This document shows positions 13,940 to 27,935 of a stretch of DNA of 64,000 bases, piece after piece. The notes beneath the pieces were generated by a model. The model did not search any database. It had not been told where the DNA came from and worked only from the letters and a program-made list of their open reading frames with translations. The stretch is from Saxidomus purpurata. Its lineage: Eukaryota; Mollusca; Bivalvia; Venerida; Veneridae. Made by a program: the position numbers and the translations under genes. How positions within the stretch are numbered: the first letter of the stretch is position 1; every line of letters begins with the position of its first letter. The DNA lies in contig JAFMSR010000012.1 in the NCBI GenBank assembly GCA_022818135.1, forward strand, positions 12,611,157 through 12,675,156, in the 5' to 3' direction.

Positions 13940-14045
13940 GAATTGTGAAAACTGCAGAGCAAACCAGATCTTTGTGAAAAGCTGCAGCATAAACCAGATC
14001 TTTGTGAAAAATGCAGCGTAAACCAGATCTTTCGGAAAACTGCTA
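13940..14045. repeat. three to four tandem copies of a ~30-bp unit
   Basis: AAACCAGATCTTT followed by TGTGAAAA and CTGCAGC repeats with starts near 13961, 13991 and 14020. The apparent open frames across it simply translate the repeat. Confidence 0.75.
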
Positions 14046-14105
14046 CTGGACTGACTGGACTGTTCTGATCGTTTTTTTTTTTTTTCAAAAATCTTTGGGA
14101 ATGTT

Positions 14106-14733
14106 ATCAAGCATCACTGTGACATTTATCTCAACCTACTGAGACCAATCATCCTATGAAGTTTGAAGACTGTTGTAGATAAATAGATTACGGAATGATA
14201 AGCGGAAAATTTTGTATCAGTTTTGGTCACAGTGACCTTTTCCTACGATTTACTGACACCAAAAACATAAGGGATCATATCCAGGTTGCATGCAACCTTC
14301 TGAGCAAGTTTCATAAAAGTCGAATGAAAATTGTGACCTGTAGAGTGTTATCAAGGAAAGTTTAGCATGCTCACAGATGTCACTGTGAACGCGACCTTCG
14401 ACCAACTGACCATAAAATAGTAAGTCTCATGTACTTGATCAGCAAGACCAAATATCCTATGAAGTTTGAAGTAGGTGATATAGATCTCGGCACAATGAGC
14501 GGAAAAGAGTTTCAAGCTTGGGTCACTATGACCTTATCCTTTAAACCACTGACCCCAAAAACAATACAGATCATCTACAGGTTGCAGGCAACCTTCTGAA
14601 CAAGTTTTAGGAAAAAAAGTCAAATTAAAATTGTATAACCTGTGTAGAGTGTTATCAAGGAAAAGTCTACAGACAAACGGATGGACGGATATAGGACAAA
14701 ACACTATGACTTGTCCGGTAGAGCTAAAAATCT
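14106..14733 (+). repeat. dispersed element related to 5091-5897
   Basis: Shares GATCATCTACAGGTTGCAGG, CAACCTTCTGAACAAGTTT, TGTAGAGTGTTATCAAGG and the terminal TCCGGTAGAGCTAAAAAT. The TGACCTTGACC segments are degenerate in this copy (14231, 14527). Non-coding. Confidence 0.65.
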
Positions 14734-17625
14734 GGTCTTGGTCTTACCTCCATTTATACAATGTCATAACAACTATAGATTTAATTCTTAGTCATTACTG
14801 GCAAGGTTAAGCATTGCGCTTCAATAAACAAAACAAAAACCCGACTTGCCACCACTGATTTAGTGTGTACAATTTGTGGCTATTTTCCATTCAACGACAC
14901 AAACATGCTGACAAGGCACTGTGCCAGTAACAAAGTGACAAAAAAGTGAATACATTTGTTTTAAATGTACCAACCATGGTATATTAACCCAAAGGAATGT
15001 CCCCTCTGCAGTGACCCTTGCAAAATAGGTCCAACGATAACTAATGAAGTTCTCTATTTTCAGTGAATGACTGCCAAGAATGTGGGGGCACGTCTTGGTC
15101 CTTTTGATTATTACCTGACTGAATTATGAATTTCTGCCAAATATTTCAGTCTGTTGAAAAAAAAACTTGAGTTGGCAGGTACATAAATGTTTAACACAAA
15201 AGCTAGATCTTTATGACTGAAAATCAAACGTTTGTATTTGTATCTTTACGACGACCCTTGTGTGCAAAATTTAGCTTATTTTTAGAAATTCAGCATAGAA
15301 ACAGAACCAATCCAAATACCTGCGCTACTGTTTTCCTTGTTCCATTAAAAGTTTTGTCCGGGGATGATTTAGCATTCCTTTTGTTTTAAAGTGACATAGC
15401 ATAGTCAACAACTGACATACTGTACAGTACATGTACTCACACCTTCAGACATCATTACGGGGATTGCTGAGTCAACAACAATATTTACATTCATTCACAG
15501 TTCTTATAACGCAATTAATTTTTTTTTTTAGATTAAACAAACCTGTATAATTTTTCTGCATGTATCTTGAATGAAATTTCGTAATTTTTTTTCACAAACA
15601 AAAAGATCACCTGATATATTGGCAGCCTTTCAAATTTGTTTACATTGAAGAATTTTTGCCGATAAAGTCAACTCTTAAACTTTCGATTGCTAAATCATTG
15701 TGTAACATAGATAACAAAGTAATAAAATTCAAACATGATGTCATAAAACAGCACCCTTACCTGAATTAAAAGACAAAAGTAGCAAGAATCACTTAGACCT
15801 TTCAAATGTACTTTTTTCCTGATTGTGCACATGTACTCTAGTGAACAAAATGACTGCAAAATTTATCCTCCAAATATTTAAACACTTCCAGCGTAGTTAA
15901 CACACTTCTTTAAAAAGACATCAATGAAACTTCTCATATTTGTTTGTTTTAAATACCCTATTTATTTCAACCAAGTCAATCTGTGTCCATTTTCACAGTA
16001 AACTTAACAGTTATTCATACAACCAGTGTACTATAACACACATTGCATGTACATATGTATGACCTGGAAACTGGTTACTGGCTGAACCAAGTGCCCTTAG
16101 CTTGAATTACTGATATTGGTGTACTGTGGAGGGGTGTACAATGCACAGTGCTATACCCCCTGTCGTTGACTTCATGTAGTACTATATCAATGCACAAATA
16201 AATGTGTTTATTTTAAAACTTTAGACAGATAAAAATCTTTACGTGTTTACAAAACAAACACATGTAAAGGGAGGTTATTATGAAAATACAAATCTGAGAT
16301 ACTCAATGTTAATATTGAATTTGTCTAAATCAAAGTAAAAATGCCAAAATATTACTACCAAATTCTGTTTCTTTGTTTCATGTATCTAAAATTATTTTGA
16401 TTTTGACAATTATCTGGTTTAACAAACTTATTGTCAGAAATAATCTAGAAAAGTGGCACCAGAGCATGAGAATATGGTTTACTATTAAGATTCCATCTGA
16501 TTTAGACTTGTTAATACCCGGTAGTGCTTTATGTAAATTCTTGATGTAGCTAGTTTCATCCAAATACAAAAACTGACAAAGTTTGATCCATTGGATTAAC
16601 CAGACTAGACATTTTAGCATGATAACAAATATGTTGCCTCGTTAAATAAAGACTATTATTATTATTATCATTCTTTTTCTTCTTAATTATCTTCGGACCT
16701 AGATTGTTAGTTAGCAGAGCATCTCTGAATTCTAAAAGTACAACTAGCTCTGACCTTTGACATAAATAGCTAGGTACATCCCAGATTTCATTAAAATAAC
16801 ATCTGATCATTGTGTTCCCAGATATATCAAATTTGAACTTCTAAACCATGAACTTGGGATATAACACACAATGGCATCAAAATAAAACTCTGACAAATAT
16901 TCTCAACCATTTTACTTGACTTTATTTGTACAACATTATGGTTACTAGTGTATAACTATAAATGATCTATTGCTACGTGCTGAAAAACATGGGTTTGTCC
17001 CATGAACCAATTATTAAATTAGCCCTCTATTGGTCACCTGGGAAACACTGAGCTCTAAAGGGTTAGCTCAGGATTGTAAAATTATATTCTGGTTGCCACA
17101 GTTTTGAGTGGAAATTGGTTTGAGAATGTTGTAGAAGACCATGTAAGGATATCTGCGATGTTTGTAGACATTGGCACAGTGATTATATAGGTAGAGAATT
17201 TTTTAAAGAGGTTAACTCGTATATGGCTGACATCGGTTTTGTAAAATGTTTTATCATTGATATAAGGATTCATCATTTTTCGATAATTCAAGGAATAATC
17301 CCATGCCTAAATAGCTTGTTTCCATAAACATCCAAGATTCATTAAAACACAATTCTGATCAAGTTTGGGAAAGCGCCCAGACTTCCTCAAATTTGAACTT
17401 GAAAGTGACCTTGGGACTTAGAAGCACTAAAATCCTGGGGTAAAGTCAAAATTTTGGAAAAAACTTCATATTTAAAAAATTTTAAGGAAGATCCCTTTAC
17501 TTGATATAGAAGGTAAAACATTAATTTAAAAGTGTATAACTGCAAAATGGTCTTTTTAACTACATTTTCAGAAACTATGGGCCCAAGTGTTAGCAAGTTT
17601 TGTGACACCAGGCACCGTCTAATAA
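14734..17625. other. intergenic; possible retroelement 3' end at 16600-16670
   Basis: No exon recognised. At 16621-16670 the plus strand reads TGTTGCCTCGTTAAATAAAG followed by ATT repeats, the look of a LINE- or SINE-type 3' end with a simple-repeat tail. Upstream frames resemble no protein I can name, so the assignment is weak. Confidence 0.35.
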
Positions 17626-17975
17626 ACAAGAGGGCCCTGACCCTCTATCACTCACCTTTGAACCATTGCTCCAAAAAAGCGAAGGGTCACCTAAGGAACT
17701 TTATGTAAAACTATTTCTAGTGGCCACAATGTGCAGTGGAGGGGAAGGCTTTTACAACATTTCATTGGAATAAAAGTAAGCCAATCCAAAGGAGACAATC
17801 CTATTAAAGTTTAATGTCATTAAATTGGTATAAGGTTGAGTGTCAATTTGATAGTAGTAAACATCGTTGATTAAGGACAGCTTGATTGGGAACAATGAGG
17901 ACCAATTACACATGCTTCACAATTAAGCTGGCCCTGTTCTTTGATCGACTTGATAGCTCAGGTAAGCTAACAAAA
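17626..17975 (+). repeat. hairpin-ended dispersed element, diverged copy
   Basis: The left end reads ACAAGAGGGCCCTGACCCTC then TATCACTCACC. The right end reads TAGCTCAGGTAAGCTAACAA near 17951-17971. It has the same organisation as 37247-38311, with a weakened hairpin (GGGCCCTGACCCTC). Confidence 0.55.
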
Positions 17976-20305
17976 CCAGTTGTTAACCGTCTCCTTTTTT
18001 TGGTAATCAATCCACTAATGGAAGAACTGGAAAAAGTTCAGTATTTAGAAATATTATATGCTCCATATACTAAAAATGTTGAAAAGCTCCAAGGAACCCA
18101 CAGACAATATTTCACTCAAGGTTTTTTTTTTTAGGCCCCATACTTGGTAACAAGAATTTATTATCAGAAAACTAGCTTTATAGCTAAAAAAAGTTTGGTT
18201 AGCCGTTTAAGCATGAAAAGGGTATACTATTTTACATCAACATTACAATACTAATTTGCAACAGGAACCAAACTGTTCTAAAAACTTCTACCCAATGTCA
18301 GTGGAGGCATAAGTCAGTATCTGGCTGGTCATAGCGTTCCTTGTGAACACCAGATTGAAAACTATAGATTGGACTTAGAGAGCATACAATTTTGGATAAC
18401 TTCACCAGCAGGACAATTATCCAACATGCCATAGGTTATGTTTGTCTGGACTTATCAAAATTAGCCTATGAGCAATTAGACTGGTGCTCCCATAGTAATA
18501 TTGGTTGCAGCAAGTTTGGTGCCAAGATCTGCTCAGACAACAAATATAAGTGGAAAAGGATCTCTAATTTGGCCAATTTTTAGATAATTCAAGGGGCGTA
18601 ATCCAAAAGTGCTATTAGTAAAATAATTGGCTGGTTGGATTTAACTTAGCCCATGCAGACATTATGTCTCCTCAAATGTTATCAGCAATTGTTTTTTGAC
18701 AATAATCAAGATTTGAAAACTGTACATGTCAGTACTTAGCAAGAGCAGCTACAGGAAATGCAAGTAAGAAGGCCTAAGCCACTTGGCCAAAGGATGCGTA
18801 TATTTCAGCAGCAATACAGGTTAATAACATCTGTTTAAACCTGATGCCTGGCGAGAAATAAGATATGAGCAATTAGAAGGGTGCTCCCATATGGTAATGA
18901 CAGATGGGTGTATCATTGTCAGCATGTTTTACATATTCTGAATTTGCCAACAGTTTGCCCAATAATCAAGGCCCTATTTCACAAAAAAAGCTAATTGTAT
19001 TCTCCTATTACAATGATCTCTAATTCTGCAAATAATTATCAGTTATTTTCTCCATCATGTGTGTCATCACTGAGCTAAGCTCGGCCTTAATCTCTAATAT
19101 TTCAATACTGGGATGGTGGGATGGGTACTTGCATCTTCCAAACTGCTCGCACATTTTTCTTCCTTCATAAATTTTATAACTATTGTTAAATTTAAGTTTT
19201 TTCTCGTCAATTATATCAAGATTTGAACCTGTACATGTCAGAACTTCGACATCACCTACAGGAAATGCAAAGGCTGCAGTATTACCCATACCCAATATGA
19301 AAATCAGAAGCACCTATTTTCACATAAGTAAGACTGTGATCAACTCAATAGCTGGGCTTCAAACCCATCTCTTTCATGGAACAAGTGTGTATATGGGGGA
19401 GGCTGGGTTCTATCAGGGTAATACAGAAAGGTAAAAGTCTAATTGTCAACATGTTTTACATATTTTGAATATGTCAGCTTATGTCCTGTAAGATAAAGTT
19501 GCTTAAATCAGTATCGCACTCAGTACTGCAGCAAACACCCAATATAAGGTCACCCCCAATATGCAACTGGGCCGAAAATTTAATCCCGCAAAATTATTCG
19601 CTCTATCTTGTGAATAAAAAAAAATGTGCATCAATAATGACAAATATGGTATGGGCAGTTAAAATTGCAACTATATTCATGATAACTTCAAATCAAGGAT
19701 ATTAAACTTTTGAAGATCAAAATGTTAACTCATCAATTTAAATATTTTCAAGGCAGCTATTTACAACCAGTGTATTTTCTTGTAAGTTAGAGATTAAAAT
19801 TCTTGTTTGGATAAACCTGTGCTTGTCTTTGAAGAGATCAAAATACACCCAAGATTGGAATCTTAAGTTGTTAGATTTGAATAGGGATATGAATCAGCAA
19901 AATTGTTTGAAATTTGAAGGAAAAAAAATCATGATAGATTGTCACAAAATGAAATAACTGAGCTGAACAAAATGTCAAACGACACAATATGCTAAGTTTC
20001 ATTATTTAAAACTGAATTTTCTTTTTCAGTTGTTTAATAAGTTAGTTATTAAAAATACTACAAAATTACTGAAATCGTACTTAAAAAAGGGTCATAAAAA
20101 GTTAAGTCTCAGTTTCCAGTTACCCTACCTTCCTCATTGTTTTTGCACCTTTTGTTTTTGGTTGTCAGAAAAGAAATCTCTAACAAAAAAATAATACTGG
20201 AAAATAAATCTTTTTCCTCTATAAATTATTTTTCTATCAGGTCACTAGAAATACAAAACCATTTTTTTTTTTTACCTAAGGTAGTGCAAATTGGTTACTG
20301 TTGTT
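17976..20305. other. intergenic with a duplicated segment
   Basis: A ~65-bp segment containing TCAAGATTTGAA, CTGTACATGTCAG and CTACAGGAAATGCAA occurs at 18707-18762 and again at 19213-19275. In reverse it contains GGTTCAAATCTTGAT, a B-box-like string, so these may be tRNA-derived SINE pieces; a related scrap is at 27140. An open frame at 19020-19313 (minus) overlaps the second copy and is not supported as a gene. Confidence 0.4.
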
Positions 20306-20526
20306 TAGTTTATACTAATTTATTCATTCTCGATTGCAAAACGAGTTCTTAAAACTTAAATTATTTTCTCTCGAGACTCATTCCAGATGGAATAAACCTT
20401 GAAGAGAGGCAATATGGATTTAGTTGTGTCTTGCCTAAGAACACTACCGACATGGCAATGGTAGGGATTTGCACCCGGGGCCCTTCGATCCTGAGGCGAC
20501 CGTGCTACCACTGCGCCATCTCTGTT
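20306..20526 (-). mobile_element. tRNA-derived SINE
   Basis: On the minus strand, TGGCGCAGTGGTAGCACGGT (about 20519-20500) is a good pol III A box, and GGTGCAAATCCC (about 20476-20465) a B-box-like string. The body runs left through GGAATAAACC-type text. A scrap of another SINE tail (TAGTTTATACTAATTTATT) lies at 20308-20326. It is not a functional tRNA because no cloverleaf can be closed. Confidence 0.65.
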
Positions 20527-23500
20527 AATGTTGTAGTTCTGTAACGCAGTTAAAATGGGGAAATTTTTTAATTACAGTAAAACCTGTGAAGAAAGACAAC
20601 TGACTGGAAAATGTTTTAGGAGTCTTTATTCAAAGTGGGTTTTTGATTCTCAGGCGTTCTTTATTATTCAAGAGGAATATAAAACAAAGTTTATGGTGTA
20701 GAGGACTAATTGGTGACTGCTAAACCAATTAAGTATGAAACCCAATATTAGCACCAGCCAAAGTGGACTGTCATAGCAATCTGATCTTTGGTCAAAGGGA
20801 CATAACTACAAAAATAATGGATGATTCAAATGCTATATGAAACATAGATGGATGGCCTCTGGTGCTTTTTTTCACAGCAAAGTACTTTTACACTGTTAAG
20901 TGCAAATTTCTAGTTTCCAGGCAGGAATTACCCAGTAATTGCATTTTCCTGAAATTTCACTGAGTCAACTCAGCATCACAAAAAAGTGGCGTCCATGGCA
21001 AATTTTCTTAGTAGAAGACAAAATTATTAATTAGGTGAAGTAAAGAGATTATGACACAAAACTGTTGGTTTAACATGAATCAAACTTGTAAAACAAGAAA
21101 CAAGCATTTTGTTATAAAAACCAGCACTTTTTGGCCAGAGAAGCCATTTTGATGATTTCAGATAATAACCAGCACATGCCTGTTTCAGATAATCTGTTCA
21201 CCCAGGAAAGACCTCAATTAAACAGGGCTCGACTTAGGACTGAAAACTTAACTGGACCTTCGGACCACCTCATCTAGACTTCACTTGGCCCGAGGTCTAC
21301 TGACCTGGACCAAAATATTTGCACCAATAAATACTATATATTGACTTTGCAAAGAAATGTAAAAAAAAAAATAAAGTGCCTTCAAAATAACGTGACTTTG
21401 AAAATACTGATCATGAGACTTTCGCGTTTCTGAGCGACTTTTTTTATTACATCATGAAATCAAAATGTTGATAAAATACACCTGTACAAGCAACCTGTTA
21501 CAATTACATTCTTTGAATCCCAAGGACTGATTCACACATCGGCGCCGCAGTATTTTCGTTGCGAATCGCCGCAATACATTTTACTGGAAAAACTTACGCC
21601 TTCTTTTTCTAATATCCTCCGCAAATAGAAGGAAATAGTTTATACAGTTTCACACAAGGTCAGGTTCAAACCAGATATAAACAGAACAATTATCAACCCA
21701 CTCTCAAAATAAAAACACTATATTTACTTCCACAACTTTAAATAATCTTGAAATGAGATTTTGGTTAATATTACATAAATACCACAAAATAAGAGGACCA
21801 GACTATAAGCTAATTATGTGACATATAATACGTCTATAAGTAGACTGTAGTAAATTTATAGAAACCAACAAGTTCAAGTTTCCACTACAAAGTAATGACT
21901 TTCATTCACCAACTTCATCAAAATAGTATGACAATTATTTAAAGTCCCAGGAGCACAATTACAAGCAACTCTTTATGTTATCAGGAAAGATGTCTTACCG
22001 GCAGAAATGACATTGATTAAATTATACAAAAACAATCTAAATTTGCTTTTTTTACCGATAAATTCATGTTACAAATATAATTATCACAGTATTTTTTTTT
22101 CAATGATACTGCAAAACAAATAAGGAAGGCTTTCGGGCAACTCTTTTTCATGAAGAAACAACTTGAATACGAAAGAAAGCCATTATCGTCAACATTGTTT
22201 TAGAGTGAATAGAACATGGTTATTTCATTATCATATCAGCAAATTTATTTTACCAGGTCAGTTATTTCAAAGTGATCCTGGAACTTTAACATCAGGTAAC
22301 AGCAAAAAGGGGAACTAAGATAACAAGAATATCCCTGGAAAGAACAGATGTTATAAAAGTTACTTTTATAGGTGGCATTAATATAATGAATGGTTCAATT
22401 AATGCAAGTGGTTGCTTCTAAACTCAAGTGCTATACATGTATTATTCATGACAAAAAATCAAAGGGCCTTAACTCTTTGAAAACTCATGGAGTCAAAAAT
22501 ATTAGTGCACTCCATCTTAACAGAGCAGCTTGCAGAGATGTCTTATTTAATTCCAGCCATTGGTTGTGGACAAAAATGGTGCTTAACATACTATAATGGA
22601 GCAATAATCAAAGGGAAACAACTCAATATAAACTGAAAAAATAACTGGGCCTGATAATGCTTAGATTCCATTTGGTTGAATTTCATAACTGTGTTTGACA
22701 AGTGCTGATAAGATTATGGAACCTGACAGATTAAGAAATTCAAACTGAACAACAGACAAAATGGTTCTGAAATATGCTTTCAAGTCAGGGTGCTTAGAAC
22801 AGTAGTAATACCTATTTCTAAACCTATGAAATTACCAAAGTGATGCAAACAACATCTCAACACTGTCATATGACACAAAGAATGGAAATTCAAAACAAAT
22901 CTGCTACAAGACTTCAATGTTGTTAGAGTCCTTGTGACCTAATTTTCAGACAAAATTCAAGAACAGAAAAGGAAATGAGTTTTCACCTGTTATTAAGACT
23001 GTGTGGCACAAGTCGACAGTAAATTAGTATTACTTTGAAAGCAGAATCACTCTCTTCAAACAGGTAGCAAAGATATAGCAGAGAGACACAAGAGAGGGAG
23101 AGAGAGAGATAGAGTTCTAGATTAGTTATGATGTAATCTTGAATGAATGTATGGCAGTGTTACTCAGGTGAGAAAATATGTGTTTCACAAATACATCTAC
23201 TCATGATGCTACTATGGAATGCTGCATCAAGGTTAACAGGAAAGATACTGGAGAGGAAAAAAAAAAAGAAGAAAATTTTATTGGCACACACTATAAAGCA
23301 GCAATGAGGTAACACCTTGAGAATGCTGATTCTCCCTGAAACAATCTGTGTGAATGGGTTAAAGTCTTCAGCGATGACGAATTCAGCATTTGCTTGTTTT
23401 GTTTACGTTTTTCTTTTCTGCGTCTTTTTTTCATGCTTCGCGGAACAATCTATGAAGTAATGAACGTTTTTCGATGCTTAACTTGTTGATCTTATCTAAT

Positions 23501-25550
23501 CTGAGTTGACAGATGTATAAACAAAACACTCAGAACAGAATGATTAGTATTCTGTTGAGTAAAGTAGGTTCAGCCCAGACTTCAAAAACAAGGAGAAGTG
23601 ATGCCAATTTTTTTGCCTCATTTTGCTAATTAACAGTATTTTTCTAATATTTTAATTGGGAAACTGCATTAATGAAAGCAGGGAGGCATAGACTGTTGAC
23701 TAATTTGACTCTGGAGGACTATTTCCCCCCTTAAGTCTTCCACTTGGCCAATCTCTTACAATTAGACCCCATATTTTTTTTGGCATATCTAACTGAGACT
23801 CACTCCTCAGCTAAGAGTTTATGCACAGTTTTTACTTGACTGACTGTAATGAATAGGTGTGATATATCATCTATGTGTAACCTTTCTAACAAGTATCTCC
23901 ACATGACCTTGACCTTTGACCTAAGGATCCAAAACAATAGAGATCATGTAATACAAACAGGCATTCTACCTCTCTATCGGTAGGAGGAAAAGAGGAAAAC
24001 TGGCCAGGGTCAAGGGGCGCTAGGGGGGAGGGAGGGCAGAGCCCTTGGGGACCAGGGACAAAGCCCCCAGAAGCTCCTGGTTTCCTAGCATTTCAGATCA
24101 CTTTAAGGCAAAATCCAAAGAGCATTTTGGTCATGACTGACCTGATGTTTTACAATTTTAATCATTTCATTTAAAATAGAGTAAAAAACAATCAAATAAA
24201 ACAAGCAGTTTAGAGATGTTAACTCAGTTAAGGGTTTGAGAACTTTGAAAAATAGGAATTTAACAGAACATTTTTAGATATAAAAAAACTTATATAGAAC
24301 CACTGGTGTCAGTGAAATAGTTTAAAAGTGAACTCTGTCATCCAGTCAATCAGACCCCCATTCAAAAAAATTTTGCTTTTCAGGAAGCATTTTACACCTT
24401 CTTTGAGATACTTTTGACCTATTTTAATGACAATTTTATTATAATTCGAAATCAGATAGCGCACATCCCTCCTAGGCTCAATCAGTCCAAAAGACGTTGT
24501 TCCCCGCTTGTCACATATTTTCGACCTCGCAAACCGTGATTTTCGGGTTTTCGCTTTTTATCAGTTTTAATACAAAAAATGTCCCAAAAGTTTTCAAAAA
24601 TGATTAACATAAACAAATACTAGAAGGTTATCTCTAAACCCCCTCCCCGCCGATATTCATGTAGAGAAAAAAAAATAGGTTCTATAATAATTGAAGTTAA
24701 AATTTCAGGACGCCAAAAACAATTCTCTAATTATCATAACCCTCTTATTCGTTGCTCTTCCGATTAATATAAACTCACGACGATTTACACAAACAGGCTG
24801 GTCGACTTTTGAATTTCAAATCAAGAACAAAGTCCAATTTCAGTTAGACATGCAATTATCGGAAAATCAGGTATACTTGAATTGTCTTTTGATCGCCGGC
24901 AATCTAGAATATTGCCATGCACAGAGTCGCGTGTCAGATTGACAATTAACACCTTTGAAACGACAGAGACGGCCATGGCTGTTTGGCAGGTAGCGACAAA
25001 TTAGCCCGCCTACTTTCATATATTAACCAACAGACGACAATGATTCTTGACTGACGGCAAATTCCGAGACTTGAAGACACTCCGCCTCTTTAATGTTATC
25101 AAAAAGACGACAATGGTTTTTATTGACACAGCGAAATTGCCGAGACATGTGACGCCCCCTTCCCACCATGCCAAAAAGTGCAGCTTTATTTCGTTCTGAA
25201 AATCGATCTCTAGGACTCTGAATGCGGATTAACGCGAACTTTGACACCCCTGTATTAAAACACGTTAATAATTAGACGCAATTGTTAACTGGAAACGTTG
25301 TACTATCACCGTTGTGAGTTTTCTTAACACCGACTGACGGAAACATGCGGTTTTATAACAATTTGACCAACTGTTCATTTATCAAATCCCAAAGTTTTAG
25401 AAGGGATTTATTTGGGTCAAAATAGTGGAAATTTATTTTTGATTCGGCCCGAAAATCGGATAAAAAGTGCCCTGTAATTCTACATAAATTAACGATCTAA
25501 GTCTTATTATTAAACAAAGGAAAACTTTTGATTTATTCGAGAAGTTTGTT
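20527..25550. other. intergenic, no gene recognised
   Basis: AT-rich. It contains a purine-rich GA microsatellite at 23080-23115, a TGACCTTGACCTTTGACCT string at 23904-23922, and a GC-rich dispersed fragment at 24003-24095 (GCGCTAGGGGGGAGGGAGGG, AAGCTCCTGG). Two ~100-bp similar blocks containing AGACGACAATG lie at 25030-25080 and 25105-25160. No exon with credible splice sites was seen. Confidence 0.35.
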
Positions 25551-25595
25551 TTGGTTTCTGGGGGGTGGTGTGTGTTTGGGTTTGGGGGGGAGAAT

Positions 25596-25651
25596 GGGGG
25601 GGGGGGGGGGGGGGGGGGTTGGGGGGGGGAAGAGAAAAAGGGCTTTTGGGC

Positions 25652-25697
<46 letters not shown>

Positions 25698-26146
25698 GAA
25701 TTTTTTTTTTTTTTTTTTTTTTTTTTTGGGGGGGGGGGGGGGTTAACAAAGAAAACTATTAGTATTCATTTAAAACATTTGTTTTGTTTTACCAAGGCAA
25801 TTCCTGTCGCGTAACGGCGATAATTATTATTAAGTTGTCCCAATATCCAGGATTATTCATTGTTCTTGACACAATTGTGCCAAACTGCGGAAAATAAACA
25901 ATAAAATCAATGCACGCTTTTCTCATCATATATTGATAAATCATCGGCAATTACCACTGGTAACGAGGGCGTACCGCGCCTTGATTGGCGATTTGCAAGC
26001 ATTAGTTATTTTGACAGCTTTGTGTCTCTATAGGCATTTCCGGGACAGTATATGTCTAGGGTCTCAGATTTTGGCTAACGGAATTAGGGGGGGGGGGGGG
26101 GGGGGGGGCCTCCCCCCCCCGGGAAAATTTTTTTTCGGGTTAAGTC

Positions 26147-26201
<55 letters not shown>

Positions 26202-26262
26202 CGTCTCAAAATGACCCCGGCGGCCACAAAGGAAGGGGGGGGCGGGGGGGGGGGGGGGTGTT
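25596..26262. repeat. long G homopolymers with a T homopolymer
   Basis: G runs: 25596-25618 (23), 25654-25696 (43), 25728-25742 (15), 26087-26108 (22), 26149-26201 (53), plus a broken run at 26235-26258. A run of 27 T lies at 25701-25727 between two G runs. The open frames across it are poly-Gly/poly-Pro artefacts. Homopolymer lengths in an assembly are unreliable, so treat lengths as approximate. Confidence 0.9.
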
Positions 26263-26270
26263 CCGGGGGA

Positions 26271-27764
26271 AGATTCTCACCCCTGCTCTATACAATTTCA
26301 TGGACAGAGGACAAAATCTTGCTAAAATGTTTGACAAGTAAATTTTACAAAATTAATAAAATGTGCGATAAAATCACTGTTTGAGTTGTAATAGAATAAA
26401 GTTTCTATGCAGGAACCTTAAAGTGACCACGTTCCATGCAGGAGCCTCAAAGTGAACATATGCAAAATCGCTGATCTGCAATTAATCAAGTGGAGCAGAC
26501 ATTTTTCAAATCTGATATTGTAAATACATTGAATAACCTAGTCCCCTATTAACAATTGATTAAGCACATACCAAAACAGTAGAAAAAATTTCAAATTTTA
26601 TCATGCATTTTTGGTAAACGTTTGGTTGGTATGTCAGAATATAATAAAGCAACCAAAGAATCTATTTAATAAGCATTATCAGTGTCTGTATAGTGTAGGT
26701 CTGTCCAGGTGTTTCATTGGTTGCCCTTAGTTCTATTTCCATATGTTGTACTGTTTAGGTTATAATGCGCTAAATGTTACTTATATACTGTGGTCCAATA
26801 CTAAGGAAATACTTTAAAAAGCACAGAAATAAGTTATTTTTAATAAAAAATAAAAGTTGGTATGTAGAAATTCTAAATAAATCACAGTACATGTACAATT
26901 ATTTTTCTATGCATTATGAAGAAAGTTAAAAAGACCTGGGTGGTCATTTTGTCGATTCACTGAGATTTCAACATAATACCCATACTTTTCTTCGTGTTTC
27001 AAACACTTTCTGTAAATTTTAACCTGTCAATCTTCATTATTTAGTGTCTTGCATAAGGTAATGTACTTGCCATTGAAATAACTGTCACTTAATTTTCGCT
27101 TAGTAGTGGACCGTTAACCAAATATCATCTATCTGTAATCAAGATTTGAACGCAGGTACTAAAATTAAGAGTATGATCTAAATGCAATAAAAAATTGGTA
27201 AAAAATAGGATGTTAACCATGATACAAGATATCCAAAGCCACTTGACTCTGCCACATACAATGCAAAATAGAATGGAAATAGGAAATAGTATAGAACAGA
27301 TCAGTGTCTATTCTAGGATGCGATTGACACTATTTTTTCAAAGATTGCGCATATTTTTGTAACTTGTGCTTGCAAAATCTCGCAAATGAATCAATAAACT
27401 CAAATTCTGCTGAATTTCCAGTCGGCGTGTTTGTTTACATGAGCACGGGAAGTGTAGGGGAGGTCACTCTAAACGGCATTAATATAAAAAATTTTGTTCA
27501 AACACATAAAGGGAGGCAACTCTCATCACTTTCAATATTTTTGTTCAAACAATTTTGATAGGTTCGATATACATGTAAACAAATAAAACGCAAATGACAA
27601 AATCATGTCATGTCAAAAAATTTTCGGTAAAAGCAACAAATAGATACAATAGTCTGTAGCAGAAGCAAAGAATTTTTTTTTTAAAAACTGTCTTTGATAA
27701 ATGTTTTTAAAACGTATTTCATTGGACTCGGCATCCCATTTAATGGAAAATGATTCTGCCGTTG
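26271..27764. other. no gene seen
   Basis: AT-rich non-coding DNA. Around 26400-26460 the phrase GCAGGA(A/G)CCT(T/C)AAAGTGA is repeated twice. Nothing else stands out. Confidence 0.3.
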
Positions 27765-27935
27765 GCAACAGATTCAGATCATGATCAGCCTTCAAATCCA
27801 TGCAGCCTGATCATGATCTGCACTGTTCGTTTTTCAGTCAGTATATTTTCAGTAAGCACCCCTTTGAATGATCAATGGTACAGTCCAAATTGATAGATGG
27901 GCAAGTTCATTCTAAAAATTTAGCAAAGGTAGGGT
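27765..27935 (+). repeat. dispersed repeat of the TGATCATGATCTGCACTG family
   Basis: Contains CCTGATCATGATCTGCACTG, TTTTTCAGTCAGTA, AGCACCCCTTTGAATGATCA, ATGGTACAGTCC and GGGCAAGTTCATTCTAAAAA, in the same order as the copy at 9940-10110. An inverted CAGATCATGATCAG precedes it at 27774. Confidence 0.65.

Noticed and set aside
19020..19313. 97-codon minus-strand frame with a hydrophobic start
   Set aside because: It overlaps a duplicated SINE-like segment, the hydrophobic start is short, and no homologous family is recognised.
20460..20526. A tRNA gene on the minus strand
   Set aside because: A- and B-box-like strings are present but no acceptor stem or full cloverleaf forms. The same holds at 29928, 39640, 40410 and 60380, so these are SINE heads.
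25510..26214. Open frames encoding poly-Gly, poly-Pro or poly-Phe
   Set aside because: Translations of homopolymers. The lengths may be assembly artefacts.
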